Shown here one piece after another: positions 14,857 to 21,195 of a stretch of 21,195 nucleotides of DNA. Numbering within the stretch: position 1 is the stretch's first letter; each line of letters starts with the position of its first letter. The DNA is taken from assembly GCA_035476575.1 (NCBI GenBank), contig DATILL010000120.1:1-21195 (forward strand). Reading direction: 5' to 3'. Below the pieces are notes generated by a model. It ran no database searches. It was not told the DNA's origin and was given only the letters and a program-made list of their open reading frames with translations. A program made the translations under genes and the position numbers. This stretch comes from DATILL01 sp035476575 (GTDB lineage: Bacteria; Actinomycetota; Actinomycetes; Mycobacteriales; JACQDL01).

Positions 14857-16380
14857 ATGGCTGTGTTCGCCCGCCCCGGAACCGAGGGGTCCGTGATGGG
14901 TTTCCAGAGCCGCTACGAGAACTTCATCGGCGGCGAGTGGGTGGCACCGGTCGGGGGCCAGTACTTCGAGAACCCCACCCCGGTGACCGGCCAGGCGTTC
15001 TGTGAGGTCGCCCGGTCGACCGGGCAGGACATCGACCTTGCCCTGGATGCCGCGCACGCGGCCGCCCCGGCCTGGGGCAAGACCTCGGCGGCCGAGCGCG
15101 CCGCCGTCCTGAACAAGATCGCCGACCGGATCGAGGAGAACCTCACCTCCCTGGCGCTGGCCGAGACCTGGGACAACGGCAAGCCGATCCGCGAGGCGAT
15201 GGCCGCGGACCTGCCGCTGGCGGTCGACCACTTCCGGTACTTCGCCGGTGCGATCCGGGCCCAGGAAGGCACCCTGTCCGAGATCGACGACGACACCGTG
15301 GCCTACCACTTCCACGAGCCGCTCGGCGTGGTCGGCCAGATCATCCCCTGGAACTTCCCGATCCTGATGGCGACCTGGAAGCTGGCTCCCGCACTGGCCG
15401 CGGGCAACGCCGTCGTCCTGAAACCGGCCGAGCAGACCCCGGCCTCGGTGCTGTACCTGATGAGCCTGGTCGCCGACCTGCTCCCGGCCGGCGTGGTCAA
15501 CATCGTCAACGGCTTCGGGTTCGAGGCCGGCAAGCCGCTGGCCTCCAGCGACCGGGTTGCCAAGGTCGCGTTCACCGGCGAGACGACCACCGGCCGGCTG
15601 ATCCTGCAGTACGTCTCACAGAACCTCATCCCGGTGACCCTGGAGCTGGGCGGCAAGAGCCCGAACATCTTCTTCAGCGACGTCATGGCGGCCAACGACG
15701 ACTTCCAGGACAAGGCCCTGGAGGGCTTCACCATGTTCGCGCTCAACCAGGGCGAGGTCTGCACCTGCCCGTCCCGGGCGCTGATCGAGCGGCCGATCTA
15801 CGACGAGTTTCTGGAGATGGCGGCCATCCGCACCAAAGCGGTACGGCAGGGCGACCCGCTGGACACCGACACGATGATCGGCGCCCAGGCCAGCAACGAC
15901 CAGCTTGAGAAGGTCCTGTCCTACCTGGAGATCGGCAGAGGCGAGGGCGCCCGGGTGGTCACCGGCGGCGAGCGGGCCGAGCTGGGCGGCGACCTGTCCG
16001 GTGGGTACTACGTCCAGCCGACGATCTTTGAAGGCGACAACTCCATGCGGATCTTCCAGGAGGAGATCTTCGGCCCGATCGTCTCGGTCACTAGCTTCGA
16101 CGGGTACGACGACGCCATCCGCATCGCCAACGACACCCTGTACGGGCTGGGCGCGGGTGTCTGGTCTCGCAACGGCACCACGGCGTACCGGGCTGGGCGC
16201 GACATCAAGGCCGGCCGGGTCTGGACCAACTGCTTCCACGCCTACCCGGCGCACGCGGCGTTCGGCGGGTACAAGCAGTCCGGCATCGGCCGGGAAACCC
16301 ACAAGATGATGCTGGAGCACTACCAGCAGACCAAGAACCTGCTGGTCAGCTACAGCCCCAAGGCCCTCGGCTTCTTCTAG
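14857..16380 (+). CDS. NAD(P)-dependent aldehyde dehydrogenase (AcoD/ExaC/AldB type)
   Basis: It oxidises short aliphatic aldehydes such as acetaldehyde to the acid with NAD(P). I place the start at ATG 14857, which lies 7 nt after GGAGG; ATG 14851 is too close to that site. The 507-residue product opens MAVFARPGTEGSVMGFQSRY, typical of this subgroup. The Rossmann motif FTGETTTGR is at 239-247. The general-base Glu263 lies in VTLELGGKSPN, and the nucleophile Cys302 in NQGEVCTCPSR. IIPWNFPILM and the C-terminal GGYKQSGIGRETHK are also family signatures. All key residues are present. It forms an operon with the DUF779 gene 4 nt downstream. Confidence 0.96.
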   Translation: MAVFARPGTEGSVMGFQSRYENFIGGEWVAPVGGQYFENPTPVTGQAFCEVARSTGQDIDLALDAAHAAAPAWGKTSAAERAAVLNKIADRIEENLTSLALAETWDNGKPIREAMAADLPLAVDHFRYFAGAIRAQEGTLSEIDDDTVAYHFHEPLGVVGQIIPWNFPILMATWKLAPALAAGNAVVLKPAEQTPASVLYLMSLVADLLPAGVVNIVNGFGFEAGKPLASSDRVAKVAFTGETTTGRLILQYVSQNLIPVTLELGGKSPNIFFSDVMAANDDFQDKALEGFTMFALNQGEVCTCPSRALIERPIYDEFLEMAAIRTKAVRQGDPLDTDTMIGAQASNDQLEKVLSYLEIGRGEGARVVTGGERAELGGDLSGGYYVQPTIFEGDNSMRIFQEEIFGPIVSVTSFDGYDDAIRIANDTLYGLGAGVWSRNGTTAYRAGRDIKAGRVWTNCFHAYPAHAAFGGYKQSGIGRETHKMMLEHYQQTKNLLVSYSPKALGFF

Positions 16381-16384
16381 GCCG

Positions 16385-16879
16385 ATGACCTCCATCCCAC
16401 GACGGGTGCTCGTGACCGAGCGGGCGGCGGACCTCATCCGCCGCCTGCGCGGCGAGCACGGACCGCTGATGTTCCACCAGTCCGGCGGCTGCTGCGACGG
16501 GTCATCGCCGATGTGTTACCCGGCCGGCGAGTTTCTCGTCGGCGACCGGGACGTCCTCCTCGGCTCGGTGCTGCCCGAGGAGGGCGGCACACCGGTATGG
16601 ATCTCCGGCACGCAGTTCGCCGCCTGGCGGCACACCCAACTGGTGCTCGACGTGGTACCGGGCCGGGGCGGCGGGTTCTCCCTGGAGGCGCCCCACGGCG
16701 TCCGGTTCCTGACCCGTGGCCGGGTCTACTCCCCCGACGAGCTCACCGCCTTGGACACCGCGCCACCACTGACCGGCGCCCAGGTCGAGGCCGGCGAGGT
16801 CGAACCGCCCGGTGGCGGGCCGACCATCATCTCCGCCGACGACCTGCTCGCCATCTGCCCAGCCCCCACCCGTCCCTGA
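16385..16879 (+). CDS. DUF779 protein, partner of the aldehyde dehydrogenase
   Basis: The 164-residue protein carries the DUF779 core (VLVTERAADLIRRLRGEHGP, LMFHQSGGCCDGSSPMCYPA). The conserved cysteines are Cys36, Cys37 and Cys44, which may bind a metal. The core normally spans about 120 residues. Here an extra 40-residue Gly/Pro-rich C-terminus (TGAQVEAGEVEPPGGGPTI, ending AICPAPTRP) follows. It begins 4 nt after the dehydrogenase stop, so the two are co-transcribed. Genes of this family regularly accompany AcoD/ExaC-type aldehyde dehydrogenases, but the biochemical role is not established. Confidence 0.92.
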   Translation: MTSIPRRVLVTERAADLIRRLRGEHGPLMFHQSGGCCDGSSPMCYPAGEFLVGDRDVLLGSVLPEEGGTPVWISGTQFAAWRHTQLVLDVVPGRGGGFSLEAPHGVRFLTRGRVYSPDELTALDTAPPLTGAQVEAGEVEPPGGGPTIISADDLLAICPAPTRP

Positions 16880-16996
16880 CCACGCCCCCACCGGAACTAC
16901 ACGCCAGACCGCCACACGCCGCAGCCGGGCCCAGTGCCACCGCCAGGGACAACGTCTGCTGGGCTTCCAGAATCTCGAGGAAGGAAAGTGGCACCG

Positions 16997-17572
16997 ATGA
17001 ACGTCACCGCCAGCAGGTCGCGGGGGCACCGCCGGTCGCCAGTGTCCCCGGCTACGCGCCGCCTGCCAAAGATCGTCTCGGTCGCGCTGTGCGTCGCCGG
17101 TCTGGGCCTGCTTCCGGCGGCGGCGCAGGCAACGCCGAGACAGGCAACGCCGGGATCCGGGGTGAGCGGGACCATCCTAGCCAAGGGGACCATGCCAGGC
17201 AGCGTCATGCTCAAGACCCACGGCCCGACCGAGCTCGTGGTCCGGCACATCACGATCCAACCCGGCGGCAGCACCGGCTGGCACTATCACCCAGGCACCC
17301 TGCTCGCGGTGGTGCAGCGGGGCACGCTCACCCATATCGACGCCGACTGCCAGATCGTCACCTACCCGGCCGGCCAGTCCCTCGTCGAGCCGAGCGGATC
17401 CCACCACGTGCACGTCGGCCGCAACCTCGGCACCGAGCCCGTCGAGCTGTACGTAACCTATGTCAACCCAGTGGGCAGCCCGCTGTCGGTGGACGCTCCC
17501 GACCCCGGATGCGATGACGACCCCGGCACGAACCTGGGGTATTCACCGCGGTTTTGGTTGGCGTGGGCTTGA
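16997..17572 (+). CDS. Exported single-domain cupin
   Basis: A 191-residue secreted protein. A basic N-terminus (SRSRGHRR ... RRLPK) and hydrophobic core (IVSVALCVAGLGLLPAAAQA) form a signal peptide with likely cleavage after AQA (about residue 45). The cupin domain spans 80-160: motif 1 GGSTGWHYHPG (His96, His98) and motif 2 near SGSHHVHVGRN (His136-139). The Glu usual in motif 1 is not evident, so metal binding may be by histidines alone. I start at ATG 16997, preceded by AAGGAAAG, rather than at upstream GTG codons. It stands after a 117-bp gap from the DUF779 gene, so it may have its own promoter. Substrate is unknown. Confidence 0.85.
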   Translation: MNVTASRSRGHRRSPVSPATRRLPKIVSVALCVAGLGLLPAAAQATPRQATPGSGVSGTILAKGTMPGSVMLKTHGPTELVVRHITIQPGGSTGWHYHPGTLLAVVQRGTLTHIDADCQIVTYPAGQSLVEPSGSHHVHVGRNLGTEPVELYVTYVNPVGSPLSVDAPDPGCDDDPGTNLGYSPRFWLAWA

Positions 17573-17675
17573 GGGTGTCGGAACAGCGAAAGGTGCGGCA
17601 AGACGCCACAACCGTCCAACCTGCTCTCGCGCCAAACCCCATCAACGTGCGCTCCCCGCGTGCTCGCACGCGTCT

Positions 17676-18236
17676 TCAATACGACATAACTGCCTTAAGT
17701 TCGGCAATCGCGGATGAAAGCGCGCGATCTGTCTCGGATACCAGGAGATCGCGTACTCTTAGGCACTTCTCCTCGAGCTTAATGTCAAGGTAAACCGTGA
17801 CGCCAGTCTACGGCGACGCAGTACTGGTACGCGCGGTCCGCAACCATGGATAGCAGTTGGCGCAGGAACGGATCGGATCGATCAGTAACGCGCTTCTCGA
17901 CGATCATGTAGTCGCGAAAGGCATCTTGTGTTGAGCGCGCGGTCACGAAGACATGCTCGTACTTCGGCAGGTGTCGCTCGAAGGCACGCAGACGGTGATG
18001 AACGTCCTTGTCACTCGGACATTCGGTAAGTTCTGGATCTTGTCCATGACCAGCCGATGAAGCTGGTCAATCGACGGCGTCTCCACTTTTGCTGTCACGT
18101 CCGCCTCGCCATAAACGGCCGCTGCTTCCGTGACGAACTCCGAGTAGTCATCCATCAATACCCGAACTATGTCGCCCGACTTGTTGGCTGGCACCGTAAT
18201 GAGAACGAAGGCGGAGATCGGGGACCGAGTTGTCAT
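17676..18236 (-). pseudogene. Lrp/AsnC-type RAM-domain gene, broken by two frameshifts
   Basis: The start is ATG 18236 with AGGAGGA 8 nt upstream. An open frame to 17943 encodes a stand-alone RAM ligand-binding domain without a DNA-binding part (AFVLITVPANKSGDIVRVL, VYGEADVTAKVETPSIDQLH, NLPNVRVTRTFITV). The protein-like sequence continues in another frame (AFERHLPKYEHVFVTARSTQ, RDYMIVEKRVTDRSDPF, VADRAYQYCVAVD) to about 17805. It then returns to the first frame (VTVYLDIKLEEKCLRVRDLL, ending ELKAVMSY) with a stop at 17676-17678. The original was about 186 residues. The indels compensate each other. Composition is richer in A/T than the flanks. It may be a decaying horizontally acquired gene or an intact gene read with two sequence errors. 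The RAM frame alone could still be made as 97 residues. I find no recognisable function for the C-terminal half. Confidence 0.6.
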
Positions 18237-18737
18237 TTTACGTCCTCCTGGGCTAATCGTGGCTTCGTGCGCGGCCGACTGGTCAGGAATCGCGTTAGGT
18301 CCGAATGTGGCTGCGCACCTCCTTGGCTCCGCCTACCGTGCCACACCACGATCCTGACAGCAACGCCCTTGCCCTGCAGGCGCTACCGCCGGTAATCGAT
18401 CTGGTGGAGCAGCACGGCTTCTCGGCATCGCTGCACCAACGTCTACGAGCTCGTACAGCACGATCAGTTTCTGCTGGAGCAGGTCGATCTTGTCTAGATA
18501 CTCGGGCACTCGACGGGAACAGCTATGGCTACCTCCGTCACAGCGGTCGAGGTCCCGCCGACGGAACTGGTGTTTCATGGACTGTTTTGTGACGGGTAAG
18601 AGTGCAGCCTCAGCCAGCAGACACAGGCGGGGTGGCGCCGGGCAGGGTCATGCGCTCCGCGAGCGGACTGGTCCAGGACCAACGGCGAGCGGCCAGGACC
18701 CGTCCCATCCTCAAGGCACGCCGGATAGGGTCGCCGG
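18237..18737. other. 500-bp stretch without a supportable gene
   Basis: This interval holds the promoter region of the RAM-domain gene and A/T-richer DNA like that gene. A minus-strand frame (18333-18578) has a protein-like patch (YLDKIDLLQQKLIVLYELVD) but no ribosome site and degenerates afterwards. It may be another gene remnant. Confidence 0.4.
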
Positions 18738-20036
18738 GTGGCAGGAGCGGAATGCGGGCGGTCCGGGCCGAGTCGGGCCGGCGGTGTTGTTACCGCGGGC
18801 GTCATCGGCGCGTTGAGCGGGCTGGCGCTATGGGCCGACCGTGGTGCCAGAGGAAAGGCGCTGGGCGCGGCGCTGGGCGCCGTTGCGCTCGCCGGGTCGG
18901 AGGCGATGGCCCGACACCGGCAGCGGCCGAACGAGCTCCCCCCGCTGGCGGGCCGGATCGTGATGAGCGCCGCCCTGGCGGCCCCCCTCGGGTGGGCGGC
19001 CGGCACCCGGACCCACGCCGGGCCGGTCCGGATCGCCACCGGCACCGGCGCGCTAGCCGGCGTACTGGGCCTGCGGCCGCAGAAGGTCGCCTTCGGCCCC
19101 GTCTTCGGCGCCGCGGTCGGCCGTGCGCTGGCCGCCGTCAACCCCCGGATGCCGCCAGCGGTGGTGGCCAGCACGACGATGCTCGCCTACCGCGTCGCCT
19201 CCGCCGCCCTCTTCCGGGACGCCCAGGTCGCGCTGCTGGCCGAGCGGGTGAGCCCGGCGGACCTCCCGTTCGTCGTCCCGCTGGAGTCCCGCACCCGCTA
19301 CGTCGGCACCGACTGGGTGCGGGCGCTGGCGGGCGTGCTGGGCGGCACCTATGTCCGCGATGCCGCCGACGTTGGCATTGTCGCCTCGCTCGACGAGCTG
19401 GCCGGCCCGGACCTCGACCCGGCTACCGTCGACCCCGGGGTCCGCGAGTTCTACGAGCACACAACCCGGTTCACCCTCGACATCGTCCCGCAGTGGCGGC
19501 GCTGGGTCCGGCCCGGCTACCTGCTCTACCGGACCCTCCTGGCCAGGCCGCTGGGGCAGGCCAACGTCCCGATGAACCAGCGCGAGGCGCTCCGCGGCGT
19601 CCGCAGCCGCATCGACACCATCAACGTGGACGGCGACGACAACCCGGACGTGCGCGCCTGGATCCGGTCGTTCGCCGACACCGACGAGCCCATCTACCTG
19701 GGCGTTTACACCACCTACCGGCACGAGGGCCGGGGCTACGTGAGCGTCGGGTTCCCGCTGCCCCAGGCCAGCTTCACCGCGACGCTCGCCCCCCACGCCC
19801 GCGCCGACGGCGGCCTGCGGCTGACCAGCCGCAGCCCACTGGACCACCCCGGCCACTACCTCACCTACATCGACCCGGACACCCGCGAGCTCACCGCGCT
19901 GGCGGTCCGCGGCTTCGCCGAGGAGCTCGACGTCTACGCCGCGGACGGCGAGCTGCGGGCCGAGCACGCCTTCTGGGTCTTCGGGCTGCCGTTCCTCGTC
20001 CTGCACTACCGGATCCGCCCGAAGCCCCCAGCCTAG
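18738..20036 (+). CDS. Conserved unknown protein with hydrophobic N-terminal segments
   Basis: A 432-residue protein with strong high-GC codon bias. The first 135 residues contain four or five Ala/Gly-rich hydrophobic stretches (VVTAGVIGALSGLALWA at 17-33, ALGAALGAVALAG near 41-53, RIVMSAALAAPLGWAAG near 73-89, and IATGTGALAGVLGL near 99-112) that look like membrane segments. Residues 160-430 are a soluble domain with conserved-looking blocks (REFYEHTTRFTLDIVPQWRR, INVDGDDNPDVRAWIRSF, LGVYTTYRHEGRGYVSVGFP, GHYLTYIDPDTRELTAL). I do not recognise a family or catalytic motif. The GTG at 18738, with TAGGG upstream, is the best start available, but the first 15 residues are atypical and the true start may lie slightly downstream. 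No partner gene is evident. Confidence 0.75.
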   Translation: MAGAECGRSGPSRAGGVVTAGVIGALSGLALWADRGARGKALGAALGAVALAGSEAMARHRQRPNELPPLAGRIVMSAALAAPLGWAAGTRTHAGPVRIATGTGALAGVLGLRPQKVAFGPVFGAAVGRALAAVNPRMPPAVVASTTMLAYRVASAALFRDAQVALLAERVSPADLPFVVPLESRTRYVGTDWVRALAGVLGGTYVRDAADVGIVASLDELAGPDLDPATVDPGVREFYEHTTRFTLDIVPQWRRWVRPGYLLYRTLLARPLGQANVPMNQREALRGVRSRIDTINVDGDDNPDVRAWIRSFADTDEPIYLGVYTTYRHEGRGYVSVGFPLPQASFTATLAPHARADGGLRLTSRSPLDHPGHYLTYIDPDTRELTALAVRGFAEELDVYAADGELRAEHAFWVFGLPFLVLHYRIRPKPPA

Positions 20037-20103
20037 CTGTTCTGCCCCTGGGCGTTGGCGGCAGCCTGCGACACGAGCGGATGATCTTTATGTGAGGGAG
20101 GGC

Positions 20104-20725
20104 TCAACTGCCGGCTGAGCCGCCGAAGTCGCCAACCATGAGCCCGTCGAGCGCGGGACCGAAGGCCCGCCTGTCGATGTCGCCCTCGTAGACCAGCGCG
20201 ATCTGCCCCGGCGGAAGATCTGGGGACACGCAGTACTGCAGGTCGACGCCGTCCGTCCCGATCCGCACCAACCTCGTCGAGGGTATCCGCTCAACGCCAT
20301 CATCCTCGGGAAACTCGTCCCAGCCCGGAATCCCGTCGGGCCAGTCGGCGATGTGCGCAAGGTCGCCATGTACACCGACGGCACGAGACCGAACGAGTCC
20401 TGGTCCGGCCCGGTGAACCCGGCATGGGTCTCCCACAGGAAATCTGTACTGGCTCCGACAGGGTTTCCCAGAACGGCGGCAACTGGCCGAACGTGTGCGG
20501 GTCCCAGCCAACCCGGATCACCTGCCGATCGGCGGGTCGTAGGACATAGAGCAACATGCAGTCGGAGCCGACAGCGCAGACTCGCACATCGGCCAGGTGA
20601 GCGGTTAGCGCGGCCGTGAAATGCGGCAGCATGTGCAGGAAGTCCTGCTTCCACAATTGCAGTGCGGCCAGTCGACGTACTCGTGGATCCAGCGATACCG
20701 CGATACCGTGCCACTGTCTGGGCAC
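20104..20725 (-). pseudogene. SMI1/KNR4 (SUKH)-like gene, broken by two single-base losses
   Basis: Three frames read as one protein of about 207 residues. From GTG 20725: WHGIAVSLDPRVRRLAALQL ... VGSDCMLLYVLRPADRQVIR ... LPPFWETLSEPV. Then, one base missing near 20460: TDFLWETHAGFTGPDQDSFG ... VPSVYM. Then, one base missing near 20370: DLAHIADWPDGIPGWDEF ... STRLVRIGTDGVDLQYCVSP ... ALDGLMVGDF. The layout (WETHAGFT, D-x-WPDGIPGWDEF, late YEGD) resembles SMI1/KNR4-type proteins, often immunity partners of toxins; this family call is tentative. No good ribosome site precedes the GTG, so the true N-terminus may be lost. It is either decayed or mis-sequenced. The 350 bases upstream (20737-21088) contain only a protein-like minus-strand patch (20725-20841) and a short tandem repeat. 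Confidence 0.55.
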
Positions 20726-20864
20726 CAGCGACCAAGAGGCTTATGCGGAACGCCTTTCAGTAGAAGGTCATCAACTGTATGCTCGCGGGTCAGCGAGGTG
20801 GTCGCTAGGTTCTTGCTGAGTTTTGCATAACCTCCAGGGTTGTCGGATGCCCCGAGTGGTGTCG

Positions 20865-20898
20865 CGTGCGGTGTCAAGGGCCGTGCGGTGTCAAGGGC
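20865..20898. repeat. Perfect 17-bp tandem duplication
   Basis: CGTGCGGTGTCAAGGGC occurs twice head to tail (20865-20881 and 20882-20898) in the non-coding stretch before the DUF222-like gene. Confidence 0.9.
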
Positions 20899-21088
20899 GT
20901 TGTGCGGCGGATGGCGTGGGTGCTGTTGTTCGGGGGTTTTGCTGCCGCGCCGGTCGCTGTGTGGCGACTGGCTTGCCACCGGGACCACTCTGGGCGTTCG
21001 CCGTTTTGCTCTCCGAAGTTTTTCAAGTTTTTGCCGGGCGCCCGGGCTGGCGGCCGGTTTTGTCGGTGGTCTCTTTTATTCTTCTTCT

Positions 21089-21195
21089 ATGTCGGATGTG
21101 GTCGCGTCGGTGGTTGAGCAGCTGTCGGTGCTGCTTGGCTCGTGTCGTGACGCGCGGTTGTGGGGGCTTTCCGACGCGCAGGTTGACGAGCTGTT
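21089..21195 (+). CDS. N-terminus of a DUF222/HNH endonuclease-like protein (cut by window end)
   Basis: ATG 21089 opens a frame that runs off the window: MSDVVASVVEQLSVLLGSCR, then DARLWGLSDAQVDEL. The Leu-rich helix followed by LWGLSDAQVDEL resembles the start of actinobacterial DUF222 proteins, which usually end in an HNH nuclease domain and are frequent in repeated 13E12-type copies. Only 35 codons are visible, so the HNH part cannot be confirmed. A pyrimidine-rich tract (TCTTTTATTCTTCTTCT) precedes the ATG instead of a Shine-Dalgarno. Confidence 0.5.
   Translation, partial: MSDVVASVVEQLSVLLGSCRDARLWGLSDAQVDEL

Noticed and set aside
18333..18578. Minus-strand 81-residue frame with a leucine-rich patch
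   Set aside because: There is no ribosome site and the second half is low-complexity, so I mention it only as a possible remnant.
18602..20095. A 497-residue plus-strand frame overlapping the unknown protein
   Set aside because: It is Arg/Pro/Gly-rich without motifs and is out of phase with the protein-like frame at 18738-20036.
1..21195. CRISPR arrays, tRNA or rRNA genes
   Set aside because: No regularly spaced repeats of CRISPR size and no cloverleaf or rRNA-like sequence were seen on either strand by eye.

Overview
The window comes from a high-GC actinomycete (Actinomycetota). Third codon positions are almost all G/C, GTG and TTG starts occur, and there is a large SARP/AfsR-type regulator, an actinobacterial ALDH-DUF779 pair and IS1634/IS30 remnants. 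The genus cannot be fixed from sequence alone; a Frankia, Micromonosporaceae or similar soil/symbiont lineage would fit. There is much gene decay: a nonsense mutation, several single-base indels, internal deletions and truncated transposases. Either this is a degenerating accessory region or the sequence carries some indel errors.

Region 1 (1-5668) is decayed. It holds a nitronate-monooxygenase-like gene split by one amber codon (292-1314, minus), a frameshifted single-pass membrane protein (1566-2243, minus), a large fold-back inverted repeat (2586-2757), and an IS1634-type transposase broken into an N-terminal piece (2832-3160) and a C-terminal piece (4563-4818). Between the two pieces sits one intact, more A/T-rich gene (3218-4411) with PD-(D/E)XK nuclease motifs. 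An IS30 transposase tail (4846-4941) and an internally deleted enoyl-CoA hydratase (5159-5668) follow.

Region 2 (5683-7716, plus) holds an unknown protein with eight zinc-ligand-like cysteines and a lipoprotein polysaccharide deacetylase. The deacetylase converges on the next operon at a hairpin.

Region 3 (7804-14540) is the most interesting. A minus-strand operon begins with a 26-residue peptide gene (11292-11372) that has an ideal ribosome binding site. It is followed by a strong hairpin, then by a HEAT-like plus FGE/SUMF1-fold protein, an MFS exporter and a SAM methyltransferase (TTG start, overlapping the MFS gene). Divergent to it is a 1003-residue SARP-NB-ARC-TPR regulator. The shared intergenic region carries three heptamers on an exact 11-bp period, as expected for a SARP operator. 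Precursor-like peptide, candidate modifying enzyme, methyltransferase, exporter and cluster regulator together suggest a small RiPP-like natural product system that I do not recognise. The FGE-like enzyme lacks the paired copper-binding cysteines of true formylglycine-generating enzymes, and the peptide has no cysteine.

Region 4 (14682-17572, plus) holds a 52-residue remnant of an AcoR-like regulator, an aldehyde dehydrogenase, DUF779 and an exported cupin. Region 5 (17676-21195) is mixed. It holds a frameshifted Lrp-type RAM-domain gene in more A/T-rich DNA, a conserved unknown protein with hydrophobic N-terminal segments, a frameshifted SMI1/KNR4-like gene, a 17-bp tandem repeat and the start of a DUF222/HNH-like gene cut by the window edge.
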